Shown here: positions 1 through 15,237 of the stretch, in pieces
Layout of the letters: every line of letters starts with the position of its first letter
Position numbering within the stretch: position 1 is the stretch's first letter
Assembly (NCBI RefSeq): GCF_963662255.1
Contig: NC_085047.1
Span: 89,896,259 to 89,960,258, forward strand
Direction: 5' to 3'
Source of the DNA: Cinclus cinclus
Lineage: Eukaryota; Chordata; Aves; Passeriformes; Cinclidae
Length of the DNA: 64,000 nucleotides
Made by a program: the position numbers and the translations under genes
Notes under the pieces: generated by a model
Databases searched by the model: none
What the model was told of the DNA's origin: nothing
The model's input: only the letters and a program-made list of their open reading frames with translations

Positions 1-3000
1 TAGTTTCCAGAGAGTAAAAGTCAGGAATTCTTACTAGTTCCTGAAGTGAATGATGTTTAGAGAGCTAGGATGGTGTTTGTAATGTGAGAAATAGCATTGT
101 TCTGTCATCCTGAGGTGAAGAAGTGAGGCCTGCACTAATATTTTCACCTGTGCACCATTTTCCAGCCTTTAGTACAGGAGATTGTGGGGCACCTTTTGAG
201 AAATTACTTTTCTGTTCGTTTTGCTTTGCAGATTTATGCCTGTTGGCCCAGGAATCCAAAAGTTATTTCTGTTTTAGGTAGTTCCAGTTTAAATTTTTCC
301 TGCAAATTAATTAGGCCCATTAGTTTTCTCATAATAATGTAGTCAGTGGTGTTCTGCCCAGTTAAACTGTTGCTCTGTTCAGTGGAGGGTAGAGTAATGC
401 TTCCAAATGCTAAGTTTCCGCTGTTTTGTTTTTTTTTCCCCTTGGAGTAATCTTTTTCCCCGTCATAAGAATTATTAATTGTTTCATAAATGCTAATGAC
501 ATGAGTAAGTTGAAAGTGCATTGAAATATGAAATACATATTTTTATATTCAATTTAGTATATGTGACAAAACAAATCAGTTTGTTTCTCGCCATTAATGG
601 AGTTCATGTTTTAAACCTAGCATAAATTATAACTTTGTGTGCAATGAGGTGGCCTGCCAGTGTACATTTTTAAGCTTTCATAGAGTACTGCAAATTTTAA
701 GAATTCAGGTGCAGAGGAATAAATCTTGGTTAGAGAATAGCAACCCATTGCATTTTAAATTACTGCAGCTCTGCACAAAACCCTGATGTCAGTAAAGTTT
801 TAGAAATACTCCTGCTATGAAAAACATTTGTTAGAGTGGAAGCAAAGGCATGCTGATATAGCCTGTATTAGTTCACAGTTGTAGAAACAAACTTTGTGGC
901 TTAGAGGCTTTTTTGCACTGTAGGATTTTTATGCTGGTTTTAGTCCTTATCTCATTAGCCAGTATTAATATGGTGACTTGTAGCTACTGTTGATTATTTG
1001 GTGGAGCAGACAGTGTGGTGAACCTGGGACACTTGGCAGATCCCTGAATTCTCACAAGTGTTGCTTCTCTCACAATTGTGACCAAATACAGATGCAAAAT
1101 GAATTGCTGTATGGGTGTGTTTTTACCTTACCCAGTTTTCCTCAACTCATATCAGTTACTGTCTATGCAGAATACACACAACCATACAAACAGATGTGAT
1201 ACCACAGACAGAATATAGCAGAAATTTTATTGGACAAAAAACGGTAGATGTTTCTTTACAGAATCAGGTAGCATCTGTCTTAGGCAATCTCCTTTATAAA
1301 ATCTTTTTAAAAATTATTCAAATTAAATACAAATTTTGTTTAAAATAAGATGTTAATCAGAAAAACAACTGTGGTTAGGTAGCCTGTTGTGTTTCAGCAG
1401 TTGTGCTGTTTGGATAGGTGGGGCATCAATAACCAAAAATAAATGAGCAGGCCTTCAGTTTATTTGATAGAAAGGCAGATTTTAGTATTCTGAGCTGTTT
1501 GAGATTTCTACATTCCAGAAATTATCAGAGTATTTATGAGGGCCTTTTTAAAGAGAAGTGACACGAGTGTGAAAGCAGGTACTGAAGTTTATGGAGAAGC
1601 TAGAGGCTATGGATGCTCTTCCTGATGCAGTCCTCCAAGTCTGGGTCACGTCCTCTTACGGTGTGAGAAGCTGCTTTTCCCTGAGTGCTGTCTCTTGCCT
1701 GTCTTTTCCCTATGGGTTGCACTGGATCAGCTCTGTGCAAATACAGAGCCATCAGATGCTGCAGGAGGACAGGAAGAGGGTTAACAAAGGCAGATGCTTT
1801 TTTTGTTCATGCTGGGGTGGGAATATTGGTGCTGCTAGCAGTGCATCATTTTAAATATGTTTTATTTTTACGAAAACAGAGGCAAGCTCTTGGGTAAAAA
1901 ATTAAGTTTTGCTTTGGATTTAATTATAATGTTCTTATTTATATTATTTTAAAAAAGCCATTAAACACTGTCTTATAACCTTTCCTTCAAAATAAGATTA
2001 GATTCTTGCAAGAGTGGGAAGATTTAGAAAGGTATGATGGTATTAATTAAGCATATAAACTATAAATGAAGCAGTAGGTTTTCTAACATATTCTTGTCAA
2101 ATTTAAGTTATCTGAAATAATGATTTTTGTAAACAAATTAAGTATTAGTTAACAATTTAGTAAAATAAAACACTTAATTTGTTCAGTCCTTTCACAGGTT
2201 TGGGAGAGAAGAGGAACACTATGTCCTGTTAAAACTTAGTCTGTATATGGAGAGTTAGACTGGTGTATTACTCTAAATTTTTTGGAGCATTCTGGACTAA
2301 TAAACGTTTCAAGGAATGGCAATAAGTGAAGCCTCCTGTTTAGCAAAACCTGGCACTGATACCAAAGAAGAGTCCCAAGCATTAATCGTACTGACCTCTT
2401 GGTTTTAATGCAGTAAGGACACCCTCAGCATCCTATAGCTGCAAGGTTTTTCCTTCCTGTTCTTACAATAGCAGTGTATCCATCACACTTGTTTTCTCCC
2501 ACATCTGTTGTATGTTGGACTTGGCTCCCAGTGCCATCCTGGGCCACTGCTGTTTCAGGAGAGCTGACTTCTTAGTTGACATCCTAATGGTGTTTTGGAT
2601 GATGACAATGAAAGTATTTTTCAACCTTTTAATGCAGAAGGAGAGATACGTGGCTCTATGATATGTTCTCGGGCTGAATTTTGATAGCTGTCATGACAAC
2701 AAATGGCACATTCATTTCTCTGAATGGATGGTGTCCTTCCAGACACACACAGAGTGTTATCAAATTTGACAGGTCTTGAATGATGGCATGTCAAGGATTC
2801 TGGATTCCACCACAGGAGACTTGGGCTGCTGCAAATGCACAGTGCCACCTGGCTCATCAATACTTGCTTTAGGCTTTCTTGAGTTTGAGTTCAGGGTTTT
2901 TTCAGTTTGTTTTTGCAAGTATCCTTTGAGTTTTCATTTTAAATAGATTTAATATTGGTTGAAAATTTAGTTGATAATTTTAGTTTGAAAATTTGTTTGC

Positions 3001-6000
3001 TAAATAGTAGAAAAGAAAAAAAAAAAAACAAGATTGTTGGACTTCATCCAGTTACTTTAGAGATGAATGTGTTTTAAATGCCTTCAGTATTTTTAGTAAA
3101 AATTTCAAAAAAACCAGAAGGATGGGTTTTGAGTATTTGTTAGGTTGGAAACGAGCACTCTGTTCACTGATTTTTTTTCATTTTGTCTTAGAGCTGTCAG
3201 TCAGTGGTGGTGCAAACACTCCATGATAGTTCAGCTGTAGTGTGCAGGGCCAGGAGCTGACACCTGTGTAGATGGACTTCAAACAGGGGCAGTCAGTGGT
3301 ACAGATGGCTTATTTGGTTTATCTGTAGGCTTGGCTGTTGTTTGTTTGTAAGGTTGCAATCTCAGTTGGCCGGGTGTTTCTGGTTTAACTGGACTGAAGA
3401 AGTGCTGTAAGTTGGGTAAACCCCTATAAATGCTCATTTTTGTGTGTCTCTTATTGGAATGTTAAGCTGGATTACGGTCGGTCAGTATCTAGTGCTCTGG
3501 TAACTGACTCAAATGACCTGCAAACAGCAGTTTTTCATGCATGGTGGTGTATTTATTTATAGTTATGAATTATTTTTGTTAGCAATACTGTCTGGCTATA
3601 CCTGTAATATAAGTGACATGATAACTGTACCGTTTAGATGCTGGGAAGAAGGTACCATGTTTGTATCTTTAATTAGTCCTTCCTACCAAAGTTTGGAATT
3701 CTGTGTATGTAGCAACTTTGGAAATGTAAGTTAAGACATAGCATTTTTCCCAGTGAGTATTGAAATTTTGTAAAAGTCACTCTTTTCAGCTTTGTGGTTT
3801 TAATTAAGAATGCTTTTATTCCAGTCATAAAAGAAGTTGGTTATGGTATATCTTGTTTAATTGTGCTTTCCTTTAATCATTGCTTGTTGAATGCAAAAAA
3901 ATGTAGGTGGCATTTATAGGTATAAAGACAGGTATTTTTACATTAAAAAAGAGTGAAGCCATTTATAGTATAAACATCCTGAGCTTTACCTTTCTGGTCT
4001 TTCAGAAAAAAGATGAAAAGAAAAATTGATGATCCATCTCCTTCCTTTACATTTTCAGGTCTGTAGGCAATCTTCTAGTGCTGCAGGAATAATATAGAAA
4101 TAATTATATTGTGGACTATTCATAAATTCGCACTGTTTTGAATTCCATTTAATTCAAATAGAGAAAGAAATTAATGCTAATATTCCAAATAATTAATGCT
4201 ATAATAAATGATCTGCCTTCTACTTGACACTAAAGGACTTATGTTCCATTGCATCAAAAGACCTAAATCATTTTGAGCATTCAATATTAAAATTCTAGTT
4301 CATGAATATTAGAAATTTAATCAGATATCTCAGTGAGGGCTGTGTGGATTGTATTGAGTTTAAACACTGGTAATCACAAAGCTTGTGTTTAGCACAAGTA
4401 TCAAAATATGACACATCATTTTTATGAGCTTTGAGGCTCTTAAGGGATGCATGGAGAATCATAATGAACTGAAATGTTATAGACTTCCTATGGCAGAAAA
4501 CTGCTGAAGTCTGGGTAATGTCATTACTGTGACAATGTGTGTCTTCCTCCCTTAGTCTTGTCTTATAATAATACTCTTGGTTGTATTCCTTCAGGATGTT
4601 TTCTGGTTTTGCTGACGGGAGATTCTGGATGTTTATTTTATTCGGGTATTTCTTTCACCTCTCTGGAAGACACAATGTCAAAGCTTTGCCAAAGTTTCAT
4701 TCTTTGTTTTGTATTTTAACTTCTCCCTCCGTTGCTGTGGCCCTGTGAAAATGCAAGCATGTGCATTGTCCTACTGGAGTGAATGTTTCTTATTTACAAA
4801 ACATGAAGCTGAGCCATATGCACATCTTTTCCAAGACAAGAACCCCTGTTACATTGCAGGCCAATTCTTTTCTTTTTGTTACGCATTCTTTACTTGTCAC
4901 AACATGTATATTGAATTATGGAACTTCTGCTGTAGTGTCACATAGCCAGCTTATTTTTAGAGACAGACATTATGCCTATACATTGTATATGACATTAGTT
5001 TTCCAGCAGTCCCATAAAGTCAGTGTGGCTCCTAGTAGTACAGGATTATTGAACAGTAATACTGAGCTTTTATGGAACAGGTGTGGATTAGGCAGTGCTT
5101 GATTTAATGCCCTCCTAAGTTGAGGGAAAAGGAAGTTAGTCTCTTAGGGGGGAAACAAGCAATTCATTAGTTTGGTGTTTTATTTAAAAACACAGAATTA
5201 GAATTTAAAACAAAACCAAAATGAATGAAAGCAGAAAAAAAATGGAAAAACTAAAATGTGATGCAAGAAAGGCTCTTAAATACATTCAGGGTTGTAATTC
5301 CTGGTTTGGAGCAACCAAGGTTTGAAAATAAGTATATTAATGCAGATCATGGAAATTCATGACTTTTAAAATCCTTTGCCCCCCCATGCTTTAACTGTAT
5401 TAGATTGTTTAATGATGCTGCTAGAACTGATTTCAATGTTCTGTTGTAAAAGTCTTTGTAGCTTGCCCTTGTGATTTGTCTGTTCTTTGATACTTTTTTT
5501 TCCTTCTTTCTGGTTAGATAATTTTAGTGGTTAAATAGCTGGTCATTTGGATTCCTTTGAGTTAATATAAGTGATATACTTGTGGTTAGAAGAAGATACC
5601 ATACATAACTGCAATCTGAATTAATGGCCATTGACTTACTCTTCTGCAGCAATGGCATACATACCATTACTGAGTGTACATAGCATTTGAAGCAGCTTGG
5701 TATTTAGTAGATTATACTGTGCTTGCTAAGCAGGTAGTAAAATTTTAAACGCTTCATTCTTCAAAAGTAGCAATTCTGAATCTGATGTCAGTGAGTCATG
5801 AAGGCAGGTGAGTCAAGGTAGAGTTGTGCTAGAGAAGAGGTTATTTTTCCAGTGTCACTCCCTGGTCAGCTCTGCCTGCCTGTTGCCTGACTGACTGATA
5901 GCAGCCCTTGGCTCTTGTTCCATGCCACTTTCCTGCCACAGGCTTTTTTGAATGTGCCTAGTTTTTCAGGATGTCATGCCTGATGTTAAGAACCTGGATT

Positions 6001-7471
6001 TCAGTGGATTTTTAAATCGTTGATACTGTTGTTCTAAAATTGTGGCACCTACTAGATGTTAAGAAGACCCTCCACAAAACCCAACAGCAATCAAAACTCC
6101 AAACCTCAGTATTAATACTTGCACAGGGTATCAATATAATTAATAGTTTTGGCAGTTGTGTACATGCACCTTTAGATTTTCTTAGGGTAGTACCGTTTTA
6201 TTTTATGAATCTATAAATACTTAATTCAGGGAAAACTTCAATTTAGTTGGTTCATACCTTGATTATTGTGCTGTCTAACTGATGGTGGTCACCTGTGACT
6301 TTGCTTTGTTGATCTTTTCCCTCCTCCTTTTCCATTGCAGAGTATTTTGTAGATAATTAGGACTGGGAATAGACTTGATTATGAGACGACATGTTTTTGG
6401 GTTGTCTGTAATCCATTTGTGCGGCAGAAATATTTAAGCAAAGAAAATAAAATATTAGATAAAAATAGAAAAAAAATATTCTGTCTAGCGTGATTACACA
6501 CATTTGGGAATGAGTAAGATTTGACTGGAACATTGCAGTTACATGATGTACAGAAGTGGAATTGATGAGATTTCTGAAATGAGGATACATTTGAACCCTT
6601 GCTTACAATATTTATTTATACAAAATTTCCGTATAAATGTTTTTAACTTGTTTCTTCTATGAATATATTCTGGAATTGTGTTAGGGTATTGGTGTGGGCT
6701 CCCACATGGGTCAGTCAGTTCATATCTTTCCTTAAAAAAGAAGAAACATTTTTAAATTGAGAAGTGTAATAAATAAATGTTCTGCATTGTTTTTTCTAGA
6801 ATTTTAAGTGGCATTGATTTGAAGTACTGTAAATTTATGGAGGGCTAAAATGACTGTGTGTAACTGTTTTGCAGAGCAATCTGTTTTCCTGCAGCTGCTC
6901 TGTGTGACTGACTGATCATCGTATGTTGTCTTGCGTCCACAGCCCTTTGCTCTAAAACCTCTTTCAAAGCATCCAAATCTGCCTCCCTACCCCATCTCCC
7001 TTCTTCTCCCTGTGCAGTACCGGAGAGCACCAGTCACTGCCTCAGAAATCCACATCCTGTGGTTAATGCACTCTTTCCAAGCAGCACAAGGGCTGTCAGG
7101 TAGCTGAATGGCGTCCAGCTGCTGTGTTATGAAGCCCTTTGTCTAAGGATGTGCTGTTAAAGTTCCTGTGGAGGCTATTACTCATGTATTCTTCATGCCG
7201 GAAGAGTATTTCCATTAAATTAACAGCTGTGAATAGGATTTGGATGAAGATGTTTTTGTTAGTGTTTTGTTGGCTCTCTATTCCACCTAAATATGTAGCT
7301 GCACACAGTCACAGAAATGAGGTTGTGTATTTGCTCATATCTGCTCAGGGTAGGAGAAAGTATAGGGTGCTTTACAGGTTATTCACAGTCTCATTTTCTA
7401 CCTTGATATGTATATGATTTCTCCTTGGCTTTGGGAATGATTAATTAAATCTGAACTTAATGTGGTACAAA

Positions 7472-7513
7472 TTGGGGTAGGATTTACCATTATGATTTGG
7501 GGTACGATTTACC
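7472..7513. repeat. Imperfect tandem duplication, 17-bp core, 25-bp period
   Basis: TTGGGGTAGGATTTACC (7472-7488) recurs at 7497-7513 with one G-to-C change. Eight bases separate the copies. Confidence 0.85.
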
Positions 7514-10500
7514 CCAGGCTTTGGGCGAAGATGAACTGTATAAAAATAATGCTGTACTTTCCTTCACTATACATCTTCCTCCTTCTGCTTGTCCACTCTT
7601 TATACTGTGGGAGAGCTGTTATAGAGAAAATTGTGTGATGAGGTTCAGCACTGGATCCCAGTGTCATAGGGTGTTGGGGGAATAGTGGAAGCAATATTAT
7701 TTCAGGTTTTTCTGTTTTCCAATAGCTGGATATTCTCCTTTTTGTAATATTTCTTCAGAACATTGCTGTTCTGAAAAGTCTGTGTTGTTCTCTACTGAAA
7801 TGAAATGTAGCCTGGGGTTTTCAGCTTCTAGATGTGCTGTAATATACTTACTGACAGTTGCTGATTCTGAGGACTTAATATGCAACACTGATCTGAAGCT
7901 TACACATTTTAAGGGCAGGTAAAGGAAAGAGAGTTGGAAAATAGAAATCTTCAGGAAGAGTTAGGCAAAGGGTATATGATTCGCAGTTAATAATCTTATA
8001 TGTATATCTACATTTTAAAAGTTTCACGTGGGCATACTTCCAAGATTGTTTTCTAAAGTAATTGTTTTGTGCTTGTCAGCTTTTGCTGCAAAGTGGACAT
8101 AATGCAGGCTGCTGAGTCATTGACCCTTGTAACCAACAATTTGTGTATCTTCACCCCGTTTAGCTTCATACCAAGAAGCAGTAGAAATGTGATTTTTATA
8201 TAAAAACACTAGGTGAATATACTTGTTCACAAAGAAAAGACTTAATTTTTTCTCCAGTATGCCTAATTTTTTATCATTATGTGTGGACTTACAGAATGTG
8301 CTCAGCTGAGATTGATCACTGGTGTGTGAAATGACCAAATTATAACAATAGAGGGTTTTCTGAGGTGGGTAGTATATTTTGATATGTAGCTTCCAGCAAT
8401 GACTTTAATACACTGAAGGCCACACTTTAAATGCTTCTGTTATTGAAATGTAGTGCTCTGATCATTTCCCTGCTGAACTTCAATTTAGAACTTCATCTGG
8501 AAAACATCCAAGGAAAAAAGCATCAAAGAAAAATAATTGTCTCAGAATGCAGGAAGATCTTTAAGTATAGAATTAAAATAGGTAGCAAGAGTTTGAAAAA
8601 GTGTACTGGACACCTTAAAGGCTAAATCTGTAAGTAAGAAAGGAAAAGACTGGCATGTACCTTGATATTGTAATAGTTTGCTAACCTTGCATACAGGAAG
8701 TAAACTTCTGTATTCTTACTGTTTATAGCTTCATTTCCCATCTTGAATCCTTTGGCTTTGCTTTACCTGAAAGATTGCTACCACTTTACTGATAGATCCT
8801 CAGGAAGTATATTGCCACTCACAAAGCCCTGATATGGTCCTCTGCTGCACTTCAAAGCCACCAGGTGAACTCTTCCAAATATTTAATCAACTGAGTTATG
8901 ATACTCAAGCCACTTATGAATCTGTTTAGTTTACTTTTCTGAAGCTTGGATTTGGGACTTTGTAAAGAAAAGCACATATGGGAAGAAGAAAATGATGATT
9001 AAAAGAAGTGTATGCACAGTTGAGAATTGATTCTGTCTCTTTGGCATTTTAGGTGTGCCAGTGTGAGAACAGTTTCTCTAGTTCTCCTGTCAGTGTAGTA
9101 ATAGCTGTGGGAGGATGGTGGTGTGCTTGAGGCTTCAATAGCTGACAGCTTTTTTGTTATCTACAACTACAATTAAAAGTACCATAAAAGTTGATTTCCA
9201 CACTGCTTTTATTGGAAGAATGATTAAAGAAGAAATGTAATCTGTATTATCCAGGAGCACCTCTGTATCATGCTGCAGTCATTCAGACATTACAGTAGGT
9301 CTGGACCTGTCAAACACTGGTTTTGGTGGTTCTTGAATTGTTCTGGCAGCATCAGCAGATGGTTTCAATGCCATCTATAAAATACATGGAAAGTTCTGTG
9401 AAGTGCAGATTTTCTAGGGTTTTGTTTGGTTTTACTATGCTTTGCAGTGAATATTAAAATGTTCAGAAAATTCAGCATACTTTGTCTGCTGGGCACAGTA
9501 AAATTTTGCTGTAGCATGTGCAAGCCTCTTCATCTCGCCCACAAGCTCAATGTACCTGAAGAGCCCAGTTATTGGCTGTGGAATGTGTTGGGAAGAGATC
9601 TGATCTTCAGCCTAAATCTTAGCAGACATGGGGATTTTCTTCACCTCTTGTGTTACAGAGGACTCTTCTGCTTGCTTTAGTTTCTACATTGTCTTTTCAG
9701 CTCAGCCCACTCATTTTTCTTGCTTTTCTAGGAATAGCTTCCCTAGATGGCAACAGCAGCGGCTGGCAGCTCTATGTTTGTTACGCCTGGGGAAAAAGCC
9801 CTGGCTTTCTCAAAGCCCACTGCCTCTAGCAGCAATGAGCAGATACACTCACCATTAGGAGATGTGAGTGGCAGGTATGTGGTAGTCTTGTCTCTGCATG
9901 GCTGAAACCCTCATCAGCTGCAGCAGCTGAATGGATCCTGGTCTGGGATGAACTTGATGGATTAGTGTAGTGGAAGAGTGTCTGTGCTGTGTTACATATC
10001 CCAGTTGATGGTGCCATGAGTTAAGTGCTTGCAAATATACTCTCCCTGATACGGTCGAAATGCTCTTGATTTTCTTCTTCTTTATTCATAGAAATGTTGC
10101 AGTGGATTGGACTCTGATATTAGAATCACGTGTATTTCCTTGGCATTTTCTTCCAAGTCACCTCTGCGTACTTGGATAAATAGTACACATACGCCGTCTG
10201 CAAAGCAGGTATTTCCATGGAACATGCTCATGGGAGGTTTGTTACGGATTATAGGGTCCACCCCTCTTGAGTTAGATTATTTTCTTGGTTTCTCTGTGTG
10301 TTTTAAAACAAAGTATCATCCCTAAAGCACTTCTTGTCAACAGAGTTACTAGTCCCTGTTAGTTTTCATCGTTGAGGTAAAAGGGTGTGTGTTAGGATAA
10401 TTTAGTTTCAAGATGCAGTATGAGGTTTAAAGAGAGGAATTGTGTGCACCTCCAAAAAGGAGAATGATTCTCTGTTTCTATGTGTCAGTGATTGCAAGGA

Positions 10501-10817
10501 GGAAAGTCGTTGTGGTCGTGTAATGTGATTTGATTTAAGTTTGCTAGTCTGAGTTTTCTTTCTGAGAAAAAAAAAAATAATTTAATCACAGATTGCAAAT
10601 AGTGGTAATTAGACACCCCTGGAAAGTAGAAATGATAGCAGAAGGATGAATTAGTTGATTTCTACCTACAGCACAGGATTCACTCTTTTTGACAACAGCA
10701 AGATGTTTAGTTCAGCTCCACCAATTTTTTTTTGGAAGTCTCACTCTAATTTGCTGAGCTTGGAGACCATGTGATTATTTCAGCCAGCAGGAGAGCCTTA
10801 TTTCTTTTGTCAGTTTG

Positions 10818-10836
10818 TTTTTTTTTTTTTTTTTTT
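10818..10836 (+). repeat. T19 homopolymer
   Basis: A run of 19 T on the + strand, followed 20 bp later by a T/G-rich patch (10857-10890). Confidence 0.95.
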
Positions 10837-13001
10837 AATCTGTTTGCTAATTCTTTGGGGCTTTGTTTGGGGGATTTTGGTTTTTTTGGAACGTTACTTC
10901 ATCATGTGCACCATTAAACATTTTATGCAGGAATGAGAAGTAATTATTTCTTCTTCAGTTGGTTCACACTGGAATAGCCATAAAACCTTTGATCCTGATT
11001 CTTCACTGTTCTGCAGCTTGTAAATCATTTACTTTGTGCTCCAAGTGCAATGTGTTTGTATAAATCTACTATTGATGTTGATGTATCATTTCTTCTTCGG
11101 TCTCACTTAAAGCAAGTGTAAATAACTTTACAGAGTTGCAAAACAGTAGGAAAATAAGCCTCCACGAGCTAAGGCATCAGATTTATTTTCTGGTGCAAAT
11201 GAAGAGGTTCTTTGAAGCCTGATCAAAGCCCAGGCTCTCCAGTTGTGCGTAGTGGAGTTTGAGCAGAATTTGTTGGCTTCAGGAATTTTAGTTTTGTTTT
11301 CTTTTCTTTAAAAAATAAATTATTGGGGCTTTATATCTCTGGAACCCAAATTCAACATATTTCTGGAAATGACAAGTATACTGCCATATGGCATACCAGA
11401 TTTCAAGCCACTCTGAGGTGCATGTGTGAATTTTAAAGTGCCTGGAAGAAATGAATGAAAACTACATTCTCAATTTCATCCATTGCCGAGCTCTGTAGGC
11501 AGAGGAATGGGAAGGCTTTGAAGTAGATTCTGCTGGAGGGATTGTGTGCTTATTTCTGAGCCACCATCCTAATGCAGCAAGGTGTAGATGTAATTTATGT
11601 TTCAAAATGTGCACTAATTTCAGCAAGGCTGTCATTTTATGTGCTGCTCTGCTATTCTGGGAGATGGTAAGAAATACTGAGCATCTTTTTGCTACTGGCA
11701 ACTGTTACCATTTTCAGTTCTTCATTTACAACCCTTTTTGTGCCTAAACCTCTCTTTCAGACTTTAATGCTTGAACCTAATTCTTAAGTATTGTTGAACT
11801 GTTATTTCTGTATATGCTCTGCTTCCAAAAAAGGTTCTGTATTGATTATACTTTGAGTAGATTTCTTAAGCTTTTGTTGGTTAGTAAAAGCTGAGGAATG
11901 ATTACTGAAGGTATTTGTATCAGGGTTATTTTTCATTCTGGAGACTTTATGTAAACTTTTTAAATGCAGAAAAGATGTTTGGGGAAGTTGTGTCAGGTTT
12001 TGCTTATAAAGATCATCTCTTCCATGCAGAGGGCAAGCTAGTAAGGTAATTCCTTAAGATCAGTTGTGTGATCAGCTTACACAATTCTGTGAATTTTCTT
12101 CAGAATCAAATACAATTAATTTTGAAGGGTTTTTTGATGTAGAAAGGGGAAGAAACGTACTTGTGAGATAGCTAATTTGAGTGATTAATATTTTGCCACA
12201 ATAGTTGCTTAGCTGGTAGAATTTGGTAAAATTAATTCTTTCTCCCTTTAACAATAAGAGAGTGTTCACAGGGGAAATCATGTTACGCTACTAAATTGTT
12301 TCCCCCAAATGAAACTTTTCTTTTAAAAATGTACCTTGATACAGTAATTGTTCATGACCACTTCCAATGCCTAGCCTCATGCTCTGGTTTCTGTGAAACC
12401 CTAAGGCTTTTCGTAAGATTCCGAGTATCCTCCATGTTAGGTCATCTCCATGATCCAATTTAACTTGCTGTTGTGACAGTTAATTGCTGTTTCTGACCTT
12501 GAATGAAAGAGTATGTTGTGTGTTGCAGTTGTCTCAAAAAGATGATGGCAAAGGAATGATCTTGCAGTGGTGTAAAGCAGCAGTTTTGCAGGTGTTTATA
12601 ATTACCAACATTTCTGATGTTCTCACACACACGGTGGAAAAGTGTTTTCCTTCTTCCTGGAAAATACGGATTTGTTAGGTCTGTGTTATTTAATAAATCA
12701 GTTTGCTGAGGATACAAACAGTTTGTTGGATGCCTTGATGAGTTGAGAAGCAGGAAGCTGTGGTTCTTGCCAGTGGCAGCAGGAGGTCCAGGAGCTGTCT
12801 TTGGGATCTGTGTGTGTGCAATCCTCCTCTGGCCCTTGGGACAGCTCTCCCTGGTAGGAGATCGCAGTCAGGAGCCTGAACAGACACAGAGTGGGGGATT
12901 CCTAATGCTGAGAGCATGTCCTTTTGGGTAACAGTGGGCAACTACTGGAAAATTCATGGAGTTTTCAAGGAGGAGAAAAGTGTATCCCTTCTTTCTTAAT
13001 G

Positions 13002-13031
13002 TTTTTTTTTTTTTGATTTTTTTTTTTTTTT
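13002..13031 (+). repeat. T13-GA-T15 homopolymer pair
   Basis: Two T runs (13002-13014 and 13017-13031) broken by GA and followed by CCCC. This is a long pyrimidine tract. Confidence 0.95.
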
Positions 13032-15213
13032 CCCCTTGGTGTGTGATACAGTTTTCAAATTATCTTCCTCTTTCTGACATGATTGTTTTTTTTGTTTTTC
13101 TGTGTATTTTCTTTTATTTCTGTGTATTTTGGTAGGAATAAAATAAAGGACATTTTAGAATTTTTGACTTTACCTGCTTTACAAACAAACATTTTTGAAA
13201 CATAAGGTTTTGTGTCAGAATGGCAATACACTTCTCAAATTGCCATCCATATAGAAACTGGTTTTGGAATGGTTTAAGAGGGATATTAGTATACTGTGAA
13301 TTTTTGTTAGTTAGTCCTCTATCTTCATACATTCGTTTCAGAATTTTCTTCCAACTTTTCTGGAAATTCTGTGTATATTCATATCTTTAAAGAAACCTAG
13401 GTAAGAAACTCTTGGAGAAAAATCCCAAAATGGAATATGTACTCAGCCTTTTGAAGAATCCTTGTATGCTGAACTTTTCGTCATATGTCTCTGGGATCAG
13501 AAACAGCAGCAAACATCTCAGTTCTTCTCTTTCTGAAAGACTGACTTGAATTTGTTAGCATTTTGTTTTCTCTTTCAGGATTAGAGATTAAGCTGTCAAG
13601 TGCAAAACCCTAGCTAAAACCTGAGCTCTTTAGGTGTATTAGTCATTGCAGATGATATGTCTTTCCTTTATTGTATATAAATGTTCTTAGATGTATTCTC
13701 TCTGAAATATCAGTGTATCAAAACCAGTGTTTGTTCCGAGGCTATTACCAGCCAACCCTTATTTTCTATCAAATTGTTTTGAATACTGTAACAATTGCTG
13801 GTTGTTTGTCATCAGCTGAAGTTAAATCTAAGCTCTGCATAGGTTTTCTGTGTGTGTTTTTCCTACCCTGTCTGTGAAGGGAATTGCTAATTGCTTAAAA
13901 CCTTTCTGCATCTCTTTGTGTTCCTCTAACATTTTGGCTGTTCTTGTCTTGTTTCTTTGTCTGCTTTTTTACTGCTTGACTTTCTCATGTGCGTTATCTT
14001 TACTAGCCACTTACTACTACATCTACTATCCACGTGCTTGTTTTGAAAACACCATCAAAGAGCAATTCTGAAATAAAATTGTGATTGTATGCCCATCCAA
14101 GCTTTATTGCTTGGTAGGTATTGCAGGTAATGGCACTAAGGAAGATATGAGAGCATGCCTTAGTAAACAATATGTCATCCTGGTAGATTTGAAATCTTGT
14201 TTATGTATTGATACTGTTTGAGTACGATCTGTAGACCTGAAGCAGAACTCTTGCTCCCCTTAGGCCATCAATTTACACATACTTCTGGTTCTGCAAGTTT
14301 TCTTTGAAATCACAGATGTGTCTGGTTGGCTTGTTTTGTTTTGGGTTGGGTTTTTTTAAGTGAAGAATTGTGTCATAGCATTTGGTGGCAAGTATCCTGA
14401 GTCAGTCATTGGAGATGGGAGGGGGAAATCCTGCCCTGCTGAGAATCACAGAAATCTTGTGATTCTGTATTTTGAGGACCCCATGATCTCATACCATTTT
14501 TTGGTAAAGCTTTTGTATAGGTACACAAGATGCCATTCAAAGTTTCTGAATGTGTTTGTATTAGTCTAATGGCTTATTCTTTAATTTGGTATTATACATT
14601 TGACTGATTAGCATGTGCTAATAACTTTCCAAAGCTGGCACTTAGGTCAGGATTATGTACTCTTCTGCTCACCAGTGTAAGCTGTCTTCAAGTAGCAGGT
14701 TCTCCTGCCTCTCTGCTCGGGGAGAACACTGATAGGAAAGAGGATTTTTTTGCCTGTGAGGACATTGAAAGCCTGGACAAAGAAACACTGCCACACTCCT
14801 TTGAGGTGATTCTTCCTTCAAGCTTTATTCAAACAGAAGGTGTTTTTGCCCTGTGACAGTTTTGAGTTTGGTTCTCAGACCCACAGTGCTCATTTTGAAG
14901 CTCCCATCAGGTTGTATTCTGCAGAAAAGAGGAGTCATGTTTCTGTGGTGAAGCCAGCTAGCTTTTTTAGGAGCAAAGCTAAAACTGGCTTCTGAAACAT
15001 AAGCTAAGCAAAGTGTGTAACATTTATCCTTGCAGTTTATATGTGTGGCACTATCTGCTTAAAAATTCTGTTGCATAGGCATAGAAACCCATCCTAGAAA
15101 TTTTAGTTGGTATGTCCTGTGTGGGGTTGCTCTTTTTTCTATCTTCTGTTTCCTTTGTATCTCGTGAAGTCAGATAGTGATCATAGTCTTTAACAAAAAG
15201 GAAATTTTATTTT

Positions 15214-15237
15214 TTTTTATTTTAAATAAAATAAAAA
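15214..15237. repeat. AT-only palindrome
   Basis: TTTTTATTTTA and its reverse complement TAAAATAAAAA form 11-bp arms around an AA centre. The composition alone makes such a palindrome likely. Confidence 0.7.

Noticed and set aside
4761..5102. A 113-codon open frame on the + strand
   Set aside because: No family resemblance and an overlapping second frame is equally open; treated as chance.
5790..5825. A GGCAG|GTGAGT donor-like site near 5808
   Set aside because: No pyrimidine tract or plausible acceptor lies at exon distance upstream.
14442..14466. An 8-bp inverted repeat, AGAATCAC and GTGATTCT
   Set aside because: Too short for a precursor-microRNA hairpin or a transposon end, and expected by chance.
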